The translations under genes were made by a program, and so were the position numbers. Below, in pieces: positions 15,282-22,681 of a stretch of DNA of 30,009 nucleotides. Below the pieces are notes generated by a model. It was not told where the DNA came from, ran no database searches, and worked only from the letters and a program-made list of their open reading frames with translations. Location of the stretch: assembly GCA_017407375.1 (NCBI GenBank), contig JAFQWT010000064.1:1-30009 (forward strand), written 5' to 3'. The stretch comes from Clostridia bacterium. GTDB lineage: Bacteria > Bacillota > Clostridia > Oscillospirales > CAG-272. Position 1 is the first letter of the stretch; every line of letters begins with the position of its first letter.

Positions 15282-17258
15282 GTGAAGGAAGCCGATTATC
15301 AGCTGAAAAGCGCCTTTACCCCGACGGGCGACCAGCCCGAGGCGATCGCCGCCCTTGTGCAGGGCATCCGCGGGGGAAAAAGGGCGCAGACCCTGCTCGG
15401 TGTGACGGGCTCCGGTAAGACCTTTACGATGGCCAACGTCATCAAGGAATGCGGGCGCCCCACCCTCATTCTCGAGCCCAACAAGACGCTGGCGGCCCAG
15501 GTCTGCTCCGAGCTGCGCGAGTTCTTCCCCGAGAACGCCGTGGAGTTCTTTGTCTCCTATTATGACTACTACCAGCCCGAGGCGTACATTCCCGGGCAGG
15601 ATATGTACATCGAAAAGGACGCGATGATCAACGATGAGATCGACCAGCTCCGCCACAGCGCCACCAGCGCCCTCTTTGAGCGGCGGGACGTCATCATCGT
15701 GGCCTCGGTCTCCTGCATCTATTCGCTCGGTGACCCGCGTGAGTACGAGGGGCTGCTCGTTTCGATCCGCACGGGACAGGCGATGAGCCGTGAGTCGCTC
15801 ATCCGTCAGCTGGTGGCGATCAGTTATGCGAGAAACGACCTGGCGCTGACGCGCGGCAAGTTCCGCGTGCGGGGGGACACCGTGGAGGTGGTGCCCGCCT
15901 CCTTTGGGGAAAAGGCGCTCCGCATCGAGTTCTTTGGCGATGAGGTCGAGCGGATCAGCGAGGTGCATACCGTGACGGGGGAGGTCCTGCGCGTCCTTTC
16001 CTACGTGGCGATCTTCCCCGCCACGCACTACGCCGTCTCGGACGAGCACCGCCACCGCGCGCTCACCGAGATCGAGCGGGAGATGTGGGAACGGGTCGCC
16101 TACTTCAAGTCCCGCGATATGCTGCTGGAGGCCCAGCGCATTGAGCAAAGAACTCTTTACGATCTCGAAATGCTCCGCGAGGTGGGCTTTTGCTCGGGCG
16201 TTGAAAACTACTCCCGCGTGCTGGCGGGCCGCCCCGAGGGGTCAACGCCCTACACCCTCCTTGACTATTTCCCGAAGGACTACCTTCTTTTCATTGACGA
16301 GTCGCACGTGACGGTGCCGCAGGTGCGCGGCATGTCGGGGGGCGATACCTCCCGCAAAAAGAACCTCATTGATTACGGCTTCCGCCTGCCCTCGGCCTAC
16401 GACAACCGCCCCCTGCGCTTCGAGGAATTTGAGGAGCGCATGGGACAGACGGTGTTTGTGAGTGCCACGCCCGGCCCCTACGAGGAGGAGCACAGCGAGG
16501 GGGTGGCCGAGCAGCTGATCCGCCCGACGGGGCTTGTCGACCCCGAGGTGATCGTGCGCCCGGTCGAGGGGCAGGTGGACGACCTGCTCTCCGAGATCCG
16601 CGCCGTGACCGAGCGGGGCGAGAGGGCGCTGGTGACTACCCTCACCACCAAGATGGCCGAGGACCTGACCGATTACCTCTCCTCGGTGGGCGTGAAGGTG
16701 AAGTACATCCACCACAAGGTGGACACGATGGAGCGCATGGAGATCCTGCGCGACTTGCGCCTTGGGAAATTCGACGTGCTTGTGGGCATCAACCTGCTCC
16801 GCGAGGGGCTGGACATTCCCGAGGTATCGCTCGTTGGTATTCTGGATGCCGACAAGGAGGGCTTTTTGCGCTCCGAGACCTCGCTCATCCAGACGATCGG
16901 CCGTGCGGCAAGAAACGCCCGTGGGCGTGTGGTGATGTACGCCGACACGGTGACGGGCTCGATGAAGCGCGCGATCGACGAGACCGAGCGCCGCCGCCGC
17001 GTGCAGATGGCGTACAACGAGAAAAACGGCATCACGCCGATGACCGTCAAGAAGGACGTGCGCGACACGATCGCCATTGGCAGGGCCGAGGAGGCCGCAC
17101 CCAAAACGGCCGAAAAGCCGCGCCGCCTCTCACAAAAGGAGCGGGAGAGGACGGTCGAGCGCCTGCGCGCCGAAATGCGCGATGCCGCGCGGCGGCTGGA
17201 GTTTGAGCGGGCCGCCTACCTGCGGGACCGCATCCGAGAGCTGGAAGAAAGCAAGTAA
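15282..17258 (+). CDS. uvrB: UvrABC system protein B
   Basis: Damage-verification helicase of nucleotide excision repair: loaded by UvrA, it opens the helix at the lesion and recruits UvrC. It is 658 residues, normal length. Seen: GVTGSGKT Walker A at 40-47; the beta-hairpin region YYDYYQPEAYIPGQDMYIEK, which clamps one DNA strand; LLFIDESHVTVPQ (Walker B, DESH); the FVSATPGPYE segment; GINLLREGLDIPEVSL and TIGRAARN (motifs V and VI); and the C-terminal UVR domain ERLRAEMRDAARRLEFERAAYLRDRIRELE that contacts UvrA and UvrC. It starts at GTG 15282 with AAAGGAG eight bases upstream; the frame is open from 15183 but upstream codons do not match the family. uvrA follows 12 bases after the stop. 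Confidence 0.98.
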   Translation: MKEADYQLKSAFTPTGDQPEAIAALVQGIRGGKRAQTLLGVTGSGKTFTMANVIKECGRPTLILEPNKTLAAQVCSELREFFPENAVEFFVSYYDYYQPEAYIPGQDMYIEKDAMINDEIDQLRHSATSALFERRDVIIVASVSCIYSLGDPREYEGLLVSIRTGQAMSRESLIRQLVAISYARNDLALTRGKFRVRGDTVEVVPASFGEKALRIEFFGDEVERISEVHTVTGEVLRVLSYVAIFPATHYAVSDEHRHRALTEIEREMWERVAYFKSRDMLLEAQRIEQRTLYDLEMLREVGFCSGVENYSRVLAGRPEGSTPYTLLDYFPKDYLLFIDESHVTVPQVRGMSGGDTSRKKNLIDYGFRLPSAYDNRPLRFEEFEERMGQTVFVSATPGPYEEEHSEGVAEQLIRPTGLVDPEVIVRPVEGQVDDLLSEIRAVTERGERALVTTLTTKMAEDLTDYLSSVGVKVKYIHHKVDTMERMEILRDLRLGKFDVLVGINLLREGLDIPEVSLVGILDADKEGFLRSETSLIQTIGRAARNARGRVVMYADTVTGSMKRAIDETERRRRVQMAYNEKNGITPMTVKKDVRDTIAIGRAEEAAPKTAEKPRRLSQKERERTVERLRAEMRDAARRLEFERAAYLRDRIRELEESK

Positions 17259-17270
17259 AAAGAGGAAAGC

Positions 17271-20105
17271 ATGGAAAAATATATCCGCATCCGCGGTGCG
17301 AGGGAGAACAACCTGCAAAACGTTGACGTGGACATCCCACGGGACGGGCTGGTCGTTCTGACGGGGCTTTCGGGCTCGGGCAAGTCCTCGCTCGCCTTTG
17401 AAACGCTGTACGCCGAGGGGCACCGCCGCTTTGTCGAGTCCCTCTCCTCGTACGCGCGTATGTTCCTCGGGCAGATGGACAAGCCCGACGTCGACTCGAT
17501 CGAGGGCCTCTCGCCCGCGATCGCCATTGACCAGAAGACCACCTCCAAAAACCCCCGCTCCACCGTTGGCACGGTGACCGAGATCTACGACTACCTGCGC
17601 CTGCTTTACGCCCGCGTGGGCATTCCGCATTGCCCCGTGTGCGGCAAGGAGATCCGCCAGATGACGCTGGACGGCATCACCAGCCGCATCATGGAGCTGC
17701 CCGAGGGCGAGCGCTTTCTCGTCCTTTCCCCCCTCGTGCGGGAGAAAAAGGGCATGCACGAGAAGGTGCTGGAGGACCTGCGCCGCCGCGGCTACACGCG
17801 CGTGCGCGTGGACGGTGCGATGTACGACCTTTCCGAGGAGATCACCCTCGATAAAAACAAAAAGCACACCCTGGAGGCGGTGGTTGACCGCCTGGTGATG
17901 CGCGAGGATCTGCGCTCCCGCCTCTCCGACTCGGTGGAGAACGCGCTGGCCCTCTCGGACGGGCGCGTCATCATTGCCACCGTCCCGCGGGAGGGGGAGG
18001 GCGAGGAGTTAGAGTTCTCCCAGCGCTACGCGTGCGAGGAGCATAAGGTGAGCTTTGGCGAGCTTGAGCCGCGGATGTTCTCCTTCAACAACCCCGTGGG
18101 CGCCTGCCCCGAGTGCGCGGGCATCGGCGACACGCGCCGCCTCTCGCCCGAGCTGCTCATTCCCGACCGCTCGCTCTCGCTCCGTGAGGGGGCCATTGTG
18201 TGCAACGGCTTCAAGTCGATGGGGGAGGACAGCTGGATGGGGCCGCTGGTGGCCGCCATGGGCGAGGACTACGGCTTTACGCTTGACACGCCGATCGCGG
18301 AGTATTCCCCCGAGGCGTACGAGGCGCTGCTTTACGGCTCCCCGAAGAAGTACCACGTGACCCGCTACTTCGGCAAGGAGGCGCACGAGCAGTTCACCGC
18401 CTTTGAGGGGCTGGTCAATACGGTCGAGCGCCGCATGAAGATGGGCGGCATGATGGGCGCGGGGTACGAGGACTTCATTGAGGAGATCCCCTGCCCGCGG
18501 TGCCGTGGGCGCCGCCTTTCGGACGAGGTGCTGTCCGTGACGGTGGGCGGCCTGAACATTGACGAGATCACCCACCTCTCCATTGCGCGGATGCTGGAGT
18601 TTGTGAACGCCCTGACCCTCACCCCTACCGAGGAGACGATCGCGGGGGAGATCCTTAAGGAGATCCGCGCGCGGCTCGGCTTCCTCGCCAGCGTGGGGCT
18701 GGATTACCTCGACCTTGCGCGCAAGGCGGGGACGCTGTCGGGCGGGGAGGCGCAAAGGATCCGCCTGGCGACACAGATCGGCTCGGCGCTCGTGGGCGTG
18801 ATGTACATTCTGGACGAGCCGTCCATCGGCCTTCATCAGCGTGATAACGATAAGCTCATTGCCACCTTAAAGCGCCTTGCCGAGCTTGGCAACACCGTCC
18901 TTGTGGTGGAGCATGACGAGGACACGATGCGCGCGGCCGATCACCTCATTGACATCGGCCCCGGGGCGGGCATCCACGGCGGCCGTATCGTGGCGGCGGG
19001 CACCCCTGCCGAGGTGGCGGCGTGCGAGGACTCCCTGACGGGGGCGTACCTCTCGGGCCGCAAGCGGATCCCCGTGCCGCGCACGCGGCGCAAGGGCAAC
19101 GGGCACACGGTGCGCGTCCTGGGGGCGGCGCAGAACAACCTCAAGAATATCGACGTTGACTTCCCTCTCGGCCGCTTTATCGCCGTGACGGGGGTCTCGG
19201 GCTCCGGCAAGTCCTCGCTTGTCAACACCATCCTGCGCGATACCCTCACGCGTGACCTCAACCGCGCCTCCACGCGCCCCGGGAAATGCGCGGGTGTTGT
19301 GGGGGGCGAGCAGCTTGACAAGGTGATTTCGATCGACCAGAGCCCCATCGGGCGCACCCCGCGCTCAAACCCCGCGACCTACACGGGCCTTTTCGGTGAG
19401 ATCCGCAATCTCTTTGCCAAAACGGCCGATGCCCGCGCCAAGGGCTACGGTCCCGGGCGCTTCTCCTTCAACGTGCGCGGCGGCCGCTGCGAGGCCTGTG
19501 AGGGGGACGGCGTGCGGTGCATTGAGATGCACTTTTTGCCCGACGTGTACGTGAAGTGTGACGAGTGCCACGGCATGCGCTACAACCGCGACACGCTGGA
19601 GGTGCGCTATAAGGGCAAGAACATCTACGAGGTCCTTGAGATGACGGTCGAGGAGGGGGTCGGCTTCTTTGCGGGGATCCCCGCGATCGCCAAAAAGCTC
19701 AAAACGCTCTACGACGTGGGGCTTGGCTATATCAAGATCGGCCAGTCCTCCACCACCCTTTCGGGCGGGGAGGCGCAAAGGATCAAGCTGGCCACCGAGC
19801 TTTCGCGCCGCGACACGGGGCGCACCCTGTATATCCTTGACGAGCCGACCACCGGTCTGCACACCGATGACGTCCACCGCCTCATCACCATTCTCGACCG
19901 CCTGGCAGACGCCGGCAACACCGTGGTGGTGATCGAGCATAACCTCGACCTTATCAAGTGCGCCGACCATATCATCGACCTTGGCCCCGAGGGGGGCGAG
20001 GGTGGCGGCACCGTGGTGGCCACCGGCACCCCCGAGGAGGTGGCCGCGTGCCCCGCCTCGTACACGGGTCTCTACCTGCGCGACAAGCTTGCGGAGGTAA
20101 AGTAA
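17271..20105 (+). CDS. uvrA: UvrABC system protein A
   Basis: Damage-sensing ABC ATPase that scans DNA as a dimer and loads UvrB. It is 944 residues, standard length. Two ATPase modules: the first has Walker A GLSGSGKSS at 32-40 and signature LSGGEAQRIRLATQIGS with ILDEPSIGLHQRDN; the second has GVSGSGKSSL and LSGGEAQRIKLATELSRR with ILDEPTTGLHTDD. The zinc module linked to the first nucleotide-binding domain reads C255-x2-H258 ... C279-x2-C282, where E. coli has four cysteines at the matching places. The second zinc finger CEACEGDG ... CDECHGMRYN is intact and borders the DNA-binding insertion. Start: ATG 17271 with AGAGGAAAG upstream, 12 bases after uvrB, so the two are co-transcribed. A terminator lies 40 bases past the stop. 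Confidence 0.98.
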   Translation: MEKYIRIRGARENNLQNVDVDIPRDGLVVLTGLSGSGKSSLAFETLYAEGHRRFVESLSSYARMFLGQMDKPDVDSIEGLSPAIAIDQKTTSKNPRSTVGTVTEIYDYLRLLYARVGIPHCPVCGKEIRQMTLDGITSRIMELPEGERFLVLSPLVREKKGMHEKVLEDLRRRGYTRVRVDGAMYDLSEEITLDKNKKHTLEAVVDRLVMREDLRSRLSDSVENALALSDGRVIIATVPREGEGEELEFSQRYACEEHKVSFGELEPRMFSFNNPVGACPECAGIGDTRRLSPELLIPDRSLSLREGAIVCNGFKSMGEDSWMGPLVAAMGEDYGFTLDTPIAEYSPEAYEALLYGSPKKYHVTRYFGKEAHEQFTAFEGLVNTVERRMKMGGMMGAGYEDFIEEIPCPRCRGRRLSDEVLSVTVGGLNIDEITHLSIARMLEFVNALTLTPTEETIAGEILKEIRARLGFLASVGLDYLDLARKAGTLSGGEAQRIRLATQIGSALVGVMYILDEPSIGLHQRDNDKLIATLKRLAELGNTVLVVEHDEDTMRAADHLIDIGPGAGIHGGRIVAAGTPAEVAACEDSLTGAYLSGRKRIPVPRTRRKGNGHTVRVLGAAQNNLKNIDVDFPLGRFIAVTGVSGSGKSSLVNTILRDTLTRDLNRASTRPGKCAGVVGGEQLDKVISIDQSPIGRTPRSNPATYTGLFGEIRNLFAKTADARAKGYGPGRFSFNVRGGRCEACEGDGVRCIEMHFLPDVYVKCDECHGMRYNRDTLEVRYKGKNIYEVLEMTVEEGVGFFAGIPAIAKKLKTLYDVGLGYIKIGQSSTTLSGGEAQRIKLATELSRRDTGRTLYILDEPTTGLHTDDVHRLITILDRLADAGNTVVVIEHNLDLIKCADHIIDLGPEGGEGGGTVVATGTPEEVAACPASYTGLYLRDKLAEVK

Positions 20106-20142
20106 GGTTTGCAAAACTACAGGTTTTGTTGGGATATGTACC

Positions 20143-20177
20143 AAAGAAAAGGAGCCGTTGGCTCCTTTTTCTTTTTT
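20143..20177. terminator. Terminator T1 after uvrA
   Basis: Stem GGAGCC/GGCTCC (20151-20156 with 20160-20165), loop GTT, preceded by AAAGAAAA and followed by T5-C-T6. It ends the uvrB-uvrA transcript 40 bases after the stop. Confidence 0.9.
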
Positions 20178-20181
20178 GGTC

Positions 20182-20220
20182 ATGCCCTTCAAGGGCGAGG
20201 AAATTCGGAGCAGAAATCGC
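20182..20220 (+). repeat. Block A, copy 1
   Basis: A 39-base block starting ATGCCC and ending GCAGAAATCGC. It matches copy 2 (20422-20460) at all but two positions, and the last 31 bases (20190-20220) are identical. The two copies are exactly 240 bases apart, and both directly follow a GGAGCC/GGCTCC terminator. Confidence 0.95.
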
Positions 20221-20245
20221 GTTTCTCAGGCCGAAGGTGAGCAAG

Positions 20246-20271
20246 AAAAAAGGCCACGGTGTGGCGTTTTT
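20246..20271. terminator. Hairpin T2, weak terminator
   Basis: Stem GCCAC/GTGGC (20253-20257 with 20261-20265), loop GGT, flanked by A6 and T5 with one G-G mismatch at the stem base. It is shorter than the other hairpins in this gap. Confidence 0.6.
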
Positions 20272-20350
20272 GTGAAGCGATACCCCAAGGATAGGGAGAA
20301 ATGAAGCGAAGGATAATGAGCGCACATTCCGACCATATCCGCGGGGAGGA

Positions 20351-20370
20351 GTATTTTCATACGTCGAGTG
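20351..20370 (+). repeat. Block B, copy 1
   Basis: Twenty bases starting GTATTTTCATAC and ending GTCGAGTG, identical to copy 2 (20479-20498). It contains the small palindrome GTA-TTTTCA-TAC. Confidence 0.93.
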
Positions 20371-20390
20371 CGTGAGAGGCGCGATAGCAC

Positions 20391-20415
20391 AAAAGGAGCC
20401 AACGGCTCCTTTTTT
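20391..20415. terminator. Terminator T3
   Basis: Stem GGAGCC/GGCTCC (20395-20400 with 20404-20409), loop AAC, A4 and T6 tracts. It has the same stem as T1 with a different loop. Confidence 0.88.
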
Positions 20416-20421
20416 GCGGTT

Positions 20422-20460
20422 ATGCCCGCCAAGGGCGAGGAAATTCGGAGCAGAAATCGC
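20422..20460 (+). repeat. Block A, copy 2
   Basis: Second copy of the 39-base block (see 20182-20220). Here it runs directly into the left arm of the nested hairpin at 20458-20511, giving the most complete unit in the cluster. Confidence 0.95.
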
Positions 20461-20511
20461 CGTTTTCGCACCGAAGACGTATTTTCATACGTCGAGTGAG
20501 CGAAAACGGCG
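20458..20511. repeat. Nested inverted repeat containing block B copy 2
   Basis: Outer arms CGCCGTTTTCGC (20458-20469) and GCGAAAACGGCG (20500-20511) are perfect complements over 12 bp. Inside them GACGTA (20476-20481) pairs with TACGTC (20488-20493) around loop TTTTCA. Terminator T4 follows four bases later. Confidence 0.9.
20479..20498 (+). repeat. Block B, copy 2
   Basis: Identical to 20351-20370. It forms the inner hairpin of the nested inverted repeat. Confidence 0.93.
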
Positions 20512-20514
20512 AAG

Positions 20515-20544
20515 AAAAAAGAGCAACCAAGGTTGCTCTTTTTT
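20515..20544. terminator. Terminator T4, end of the paralog-pair operon
   Basis: Stem GAGCAACC/GGTTGCTC (20521-20528 with 20531-20538), flanked by A6 and T6. On the minus strand it follows the stop at 20561 by 17 bases. Confidence 0.92.
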
Positions 20545-20560
20545 CGGTTTATGCCCGAAT

Positions 20561-21529
20561 TTACCGGCCTTGCATCGTAAGGCGGTAGTAGACCTCCCCC
20601 TGCCAGATGGTGCCCTTCGTGGGGGCGGTGCCGCGGCCCACGTCAAAGTAGACCTTGCTGTCAAGGCCGTCACCGTAGCGGAGCCACAGACTGGCGCGCA
20701 CGCGGGTGTCGATGGCGCTGCCCTCGGCGGGGAGGATGCCACACTCGGCACAAAAGCCGCTCTCCCTGCCAGAAACGCGGACGGCGGTGGCGGGGGTATC
20801 GCCGAGGACGTGTGAGGGGAGGTCGGGCGGCGGCACGGTGCCGTAGGGCGTGGTATCAAGGGAGGCGACAAGCGCACCGCCCACGCGGTCAAAAAGCTCC
20901 ACGGTATCGGTCAGGCGGCGGTGGGGCGGGGCGGGGTCAAGCCGCTGGACCGTGAGCATCGGCATAAAGGCCGAGGTGAGGGTGCGGGCGTCCGCCACCC
21001 ACTCGACACACTGCGAGAGGGTTACGGTGTCACCGCACATGCGGTAGCACTGCTCGTGGATGCAGAGGCGCTCGGCGGGAGTGTTGCAGCGGTTGATGTA
21101 GGAAAACTCAAAGAAGCCGATCTCGTGCCCCTCGGTGAACGACGGCTCCGAGAGCGAGAGGCGGTGGCCGTCCACCGAAAGCGAGAGGTGAAAGGCACAC
21201 TCGTCCCCGTGGAAGCCGCCCACGTAGTCGCCGGCGCCCTCCTCGATGAAGGCAAGGCCGATCTCACCGTATTGCAGGGCGCGGAACTCGGGGGTAAAGG
21301 TCTCTCCCGTGAGGGTGCCGACGTACGCCTCACGGATGCGGTAGAAGTGGGAGTTGGCGGGGTCGTTCGGCCCCTCGTTGTAGGCAAGGGCCGGCTTTTC
21401 GGGGTGGTGCATATAGGCAAAGCGGTATTCGACGTGGCGGCCGCGGCCCGTTGGAAGATAGACGCAAAAATCCGCGTATCCCTCCCCCTCTCGCGGGGTG
21501 TGGACGCGGAGATAAACGGTGTCCTTCAT
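20561..21529 (-). CDS. Protein of unknown function, second member of a tandem paralog pair
   Basis: A 322-residue protein I do not recognise. No signal peptide or membrane segment is seen. It is beta-strand-rich by eye and shares long blocks with the neighbouring 21526-22503 product: YLP-x-GRG-x-HV-x-YRF near the start, EAYVGTL-x-GE-x-FTP-x-FRALQ, GAGD-x-VGG-x-HGDE (the only motif that looks like a polar active or metal site), GDTV-x-LSQ-x-VEWV, TSAFMPM-x-TVQRLDP, DTTPYG, SGRESG, ECGI, and a shared end W-x-GEVYYR-x-TM. This copy has FHGDECAF where the other has CHGDERAE. Its ATG (21529) overlaps the stop of the upstream paralog by four bases (ATGA), so the two are translated together. A carbohydrate-binding or lyase-like beta fold is a guess only. 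Confidence 0.85.
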   Translation of the reverse strand: MKDTVYLRVHTPREGEGYADFCVYLPTGRGRHVEYRFAYMHHPEKPALAYNEGPNDPANSHFYRIREAYVGTLTGETFTPEFRALQYGEIGLAFIEEGAGDYVGGFHGDECAFHLSLSVDGHRLSLSEPSFTEGHEIGFFEFSYINRCNTPAERLCIHEQCYRMCGDTVTLSQCVEWVADARTLTSAFMPMLTVQRLDPAPPHRRLTDTVELFDRVGGALVASLDTTPYGTVPPPDLPSHVLGDTPATAVRVSGRESGFCAECGILPAEGSAIDTRVRASLWLRYGDGLDSKVYFDVGRGTAPTKGTIWQGEVYYRLTMQGR

Positions 21530-22503
21530 TGGTGGGTAACCTCCTTCATGGTGATGCGGTAATAGACCTCCCCCTCCCAGACGGTGCCCGCCGTGGGGGT
21601 GGTGCCGCCGCCGATATCGAAGTAGGCCTTGCTGTCAAGGTCACGGGCGAAGCGGAGCCAAAGGCGGCAGCGCACGCGGTCGGAAAGCGGACTTCCCTCA
21701 GGGAAGGTGATGCCGCACTCACAGGTAAGGCCGCTCTCCCTGCCGCTCAGGCGGACGGCGTGGGCGTGGGTGCCCTCGAGCACCATGGTGGGAAGCCCCT
21801 CGGGTGGGGTCGGGCCGTAGGGTGTGGTATCGAAGACCGCCACGCGCTCCCCTCCCACGCGGGCAAAAAACTCGGCGGTATTGGTCAGGCGGCGGTCGGT
21901 GTTCTCGGGGTCGAGGCGCTGGACCGTCATCATCGGCATAAAGGCCGAGGTGACAAGGTGAGCGTCGTTCACCCACTCGACGTACTGCGAAAGGTTGACG
22001 GTATCGCCCGTCAAGCGGTAGACCTGGCGGTGGCGACAGAGCGGATAGTCCGGGGTGTGGCAGCGGTTGATGAGGGTGTCCTGGCGGAGCATCAACTCAC
22101 GGCAGGCGTAAAAGGCGGGCGTCTCCAGGTACAGAGGGCTGCCGTCCAAGAGAAAGGCGATCGCCTCGGCACGCTCGTCCCCGTGGCAGCCGCCCACAAA
22201 GTCCCCGGCGCCGTCCTCACGCAGGGCAAGACTCACCTCACCACTTTGCAGGGCGCGGAAGGCGGGCGTGAAGCTTTCCCCCTCCAGCGTGCCCACGTAG
22301 GCCTCCGAAAGACGGTAGAAATCGGCGTTGTCCGTGTTCTTCCGGCGGTCGGAATACCCAAGCTCGGGTCGCGGGGGAAAATAGGTGTAGACAAAGCGGT
22401 ACTGCACGTGGTAGCCGCGCCCTGCAGGCAGGTACGCGTAAACGTCGGGCAGGCGGCGCCCCGGCTTTGTCGGCAGGACCTCAACAAACAGCTGTGAGCT
22501 CAT
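21526..22503 (-). CDS. Protein of unknown function, first member of a tandem paralog pair
   Basis: A 325-residue paralog of the 20561-21529 product, sharing the same block order from YLPAGRGYHVQYRF to WEGEVYYRITM. No signal peptide, membrane segment or known catalytic motif is seen apart from GAGDFVGGCHGDE (about 100-112). Cysteines occur in matching places (INRCHTP and ECGI; the other copy has INRCNTP and ECGI). Start: ATG 22503 directly after AAAGGAGGCGCT; the frame stays open to 22737 but crosses the promoter and the AT-rich gap. It is read from the strong promoter at 22531-22559 and leads a two-gene operon that ends at terminator T4. Divergence between the copies while the motif backbone is kept suggests different but related roles, perhaps a hetero-oligomer. 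Confidence 0.87.
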   Translation of the reverse strand: MSSQLFVEVLPTKPGRRLPDVYAYLPAGRGYHVQYRFVYTYFPPRPELGYSDRRKNTDNADFYRLSEAYVGTLEGESFTPAFRALQSGEVSLALREDGAGDFVGGCHGDERAEAIAFLLDGSPLYLETPAFYACRELMLRQDTLINRCHTPDYPLCRHRQVYRLTGDTVNLSQYVEWVNDAHLVTSAFMPMMTVQRLDPENTDRRLTNTAEFFARVGGERVAVFDTTPYGPTPPEGLPTMVLEGTHAHAVRLSGRESGLTCECGITFPEGSPLSDRVRCRLWLRFARDLDSKAYFDIGGGTTPTAGTVWEGEVYYRITMKEVTHQ

Positions 22504-22530
22504 AGCGCCTCCTTTGGAGCTTTTTTCTGT

Positions 22531-22559
22531 ATCATAGCACAAAAGAGCGAGCGTGTCAA
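22531..22559 (-). promoter_or_regulatory. Promoter for the paralog pair
   Basis: Minus strand: consensus TTGACA (22554-22559), 17 bp, TATGAT (22531-22536) with TGC upstream. It is back-to-back with the plus-strand promoter at 22605-22633. Confidence 0.85.
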
Positions 22560-22582
22560 ATGAAAGTGGAAAATTTACCGTA

Positions 22583-22596
22583 TCGCGGGGGCGCGA
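22583..22596. promoter_or_regulatory. Palindrome between divergent promoters
   Basis: TCGCG-GGGG-CGCGA sits in the 45-bp space between the two -35 boxes of the divergent promoters. It is well placed to be an operator for both, but the GC-rich background makes a chance palindrome possible. Confidence 0.4.
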
Positions 22597-22604
22597 ATTT
22601 GCGA

Positions 22605-22633
22605 TTGACAATTTTCCCCGAGAGTTATATAAT
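22605..22633 (+). promoter_or_regulatory. Consensus promoter for the SGNH-cysK-metF-metH operon
   Basis: Perfect TTGACA (22605-22610), 17 bp, perfect TATAAT (22628-22633). It is the strongest promoter in the window by match. The leader of about 40 bases carries a hairpin (22652-22666) just before the ribosome site. Confidence 0.88.
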
Positions 22634-22651
22634 GTAATATACCAAACTATT

Positions 22652-22666
22652 GCGCGTACAACGCGC
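22652..22666 (+). promoter_or_regulatory. Leader hairpin next to the ribosome-binding site
   Basis: GCGCGT-ACA-ACGCGC, six-bp stem with a three-base loop, ending two bases before AAAGGA. It leaves the ribosome site free but could protect the 5' end or be a site for translational control. Confidence 0.5.
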
Positions 22667-22681
22667 GAAAGGAACTTCAGA

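Larger units (their letters stand above)
20106..20560. repeat. Intergenic repeat and terminator cluster (455 bp, no gene)
   Basis: Gap between converging uvrA and the paralog pair. Order seen: terminator T1 (20143-20177), block A copy 1 (20182-20220), hairpin T2 (20246-20271), unique DNA, block B copy 1 (20351-20370), terminator T3 (20391-20415), block A copy 2 (20422-20460), a nested hairpin containing block B copy 2 (20479-20498), terminator T4 (20515-20544), and a start of a third block A (TTATGCCC near 20549). The blocks are joined in the same order each time, as in a family of small intergenic elements that carry a terminator. ORFs crossing it follow the repeats and have no ribosome site, so I do not call them genes. 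Confidence 0.85.

Noticed and set aside
15094..15282. LexA/SOS box upstream of uvrB
   Set aside because: I looked for GAAC-n4-GTTC type sites in the leader and saw only a single GTTC half-site near 15135, without a partner.
20226..20471. 81-residue minus-strand ORF across the repeat cluster
   Set aside because: It is built from block A, terminator T3 and block B, lacks a ribosome site, and its arginine/leucine/serine-rich product follows the repeats. It is an artefact of the repeats.
22634..22681. SAM, T-box or cobalamin riboswitch before the cysteine/methionine operon or metH
   Set aside because: The leader before the SGNH gene is only about 50 bases with one small hairpin, and the gap before metH is about 55 bases; both are too short for those riboswitches and show no known motif.
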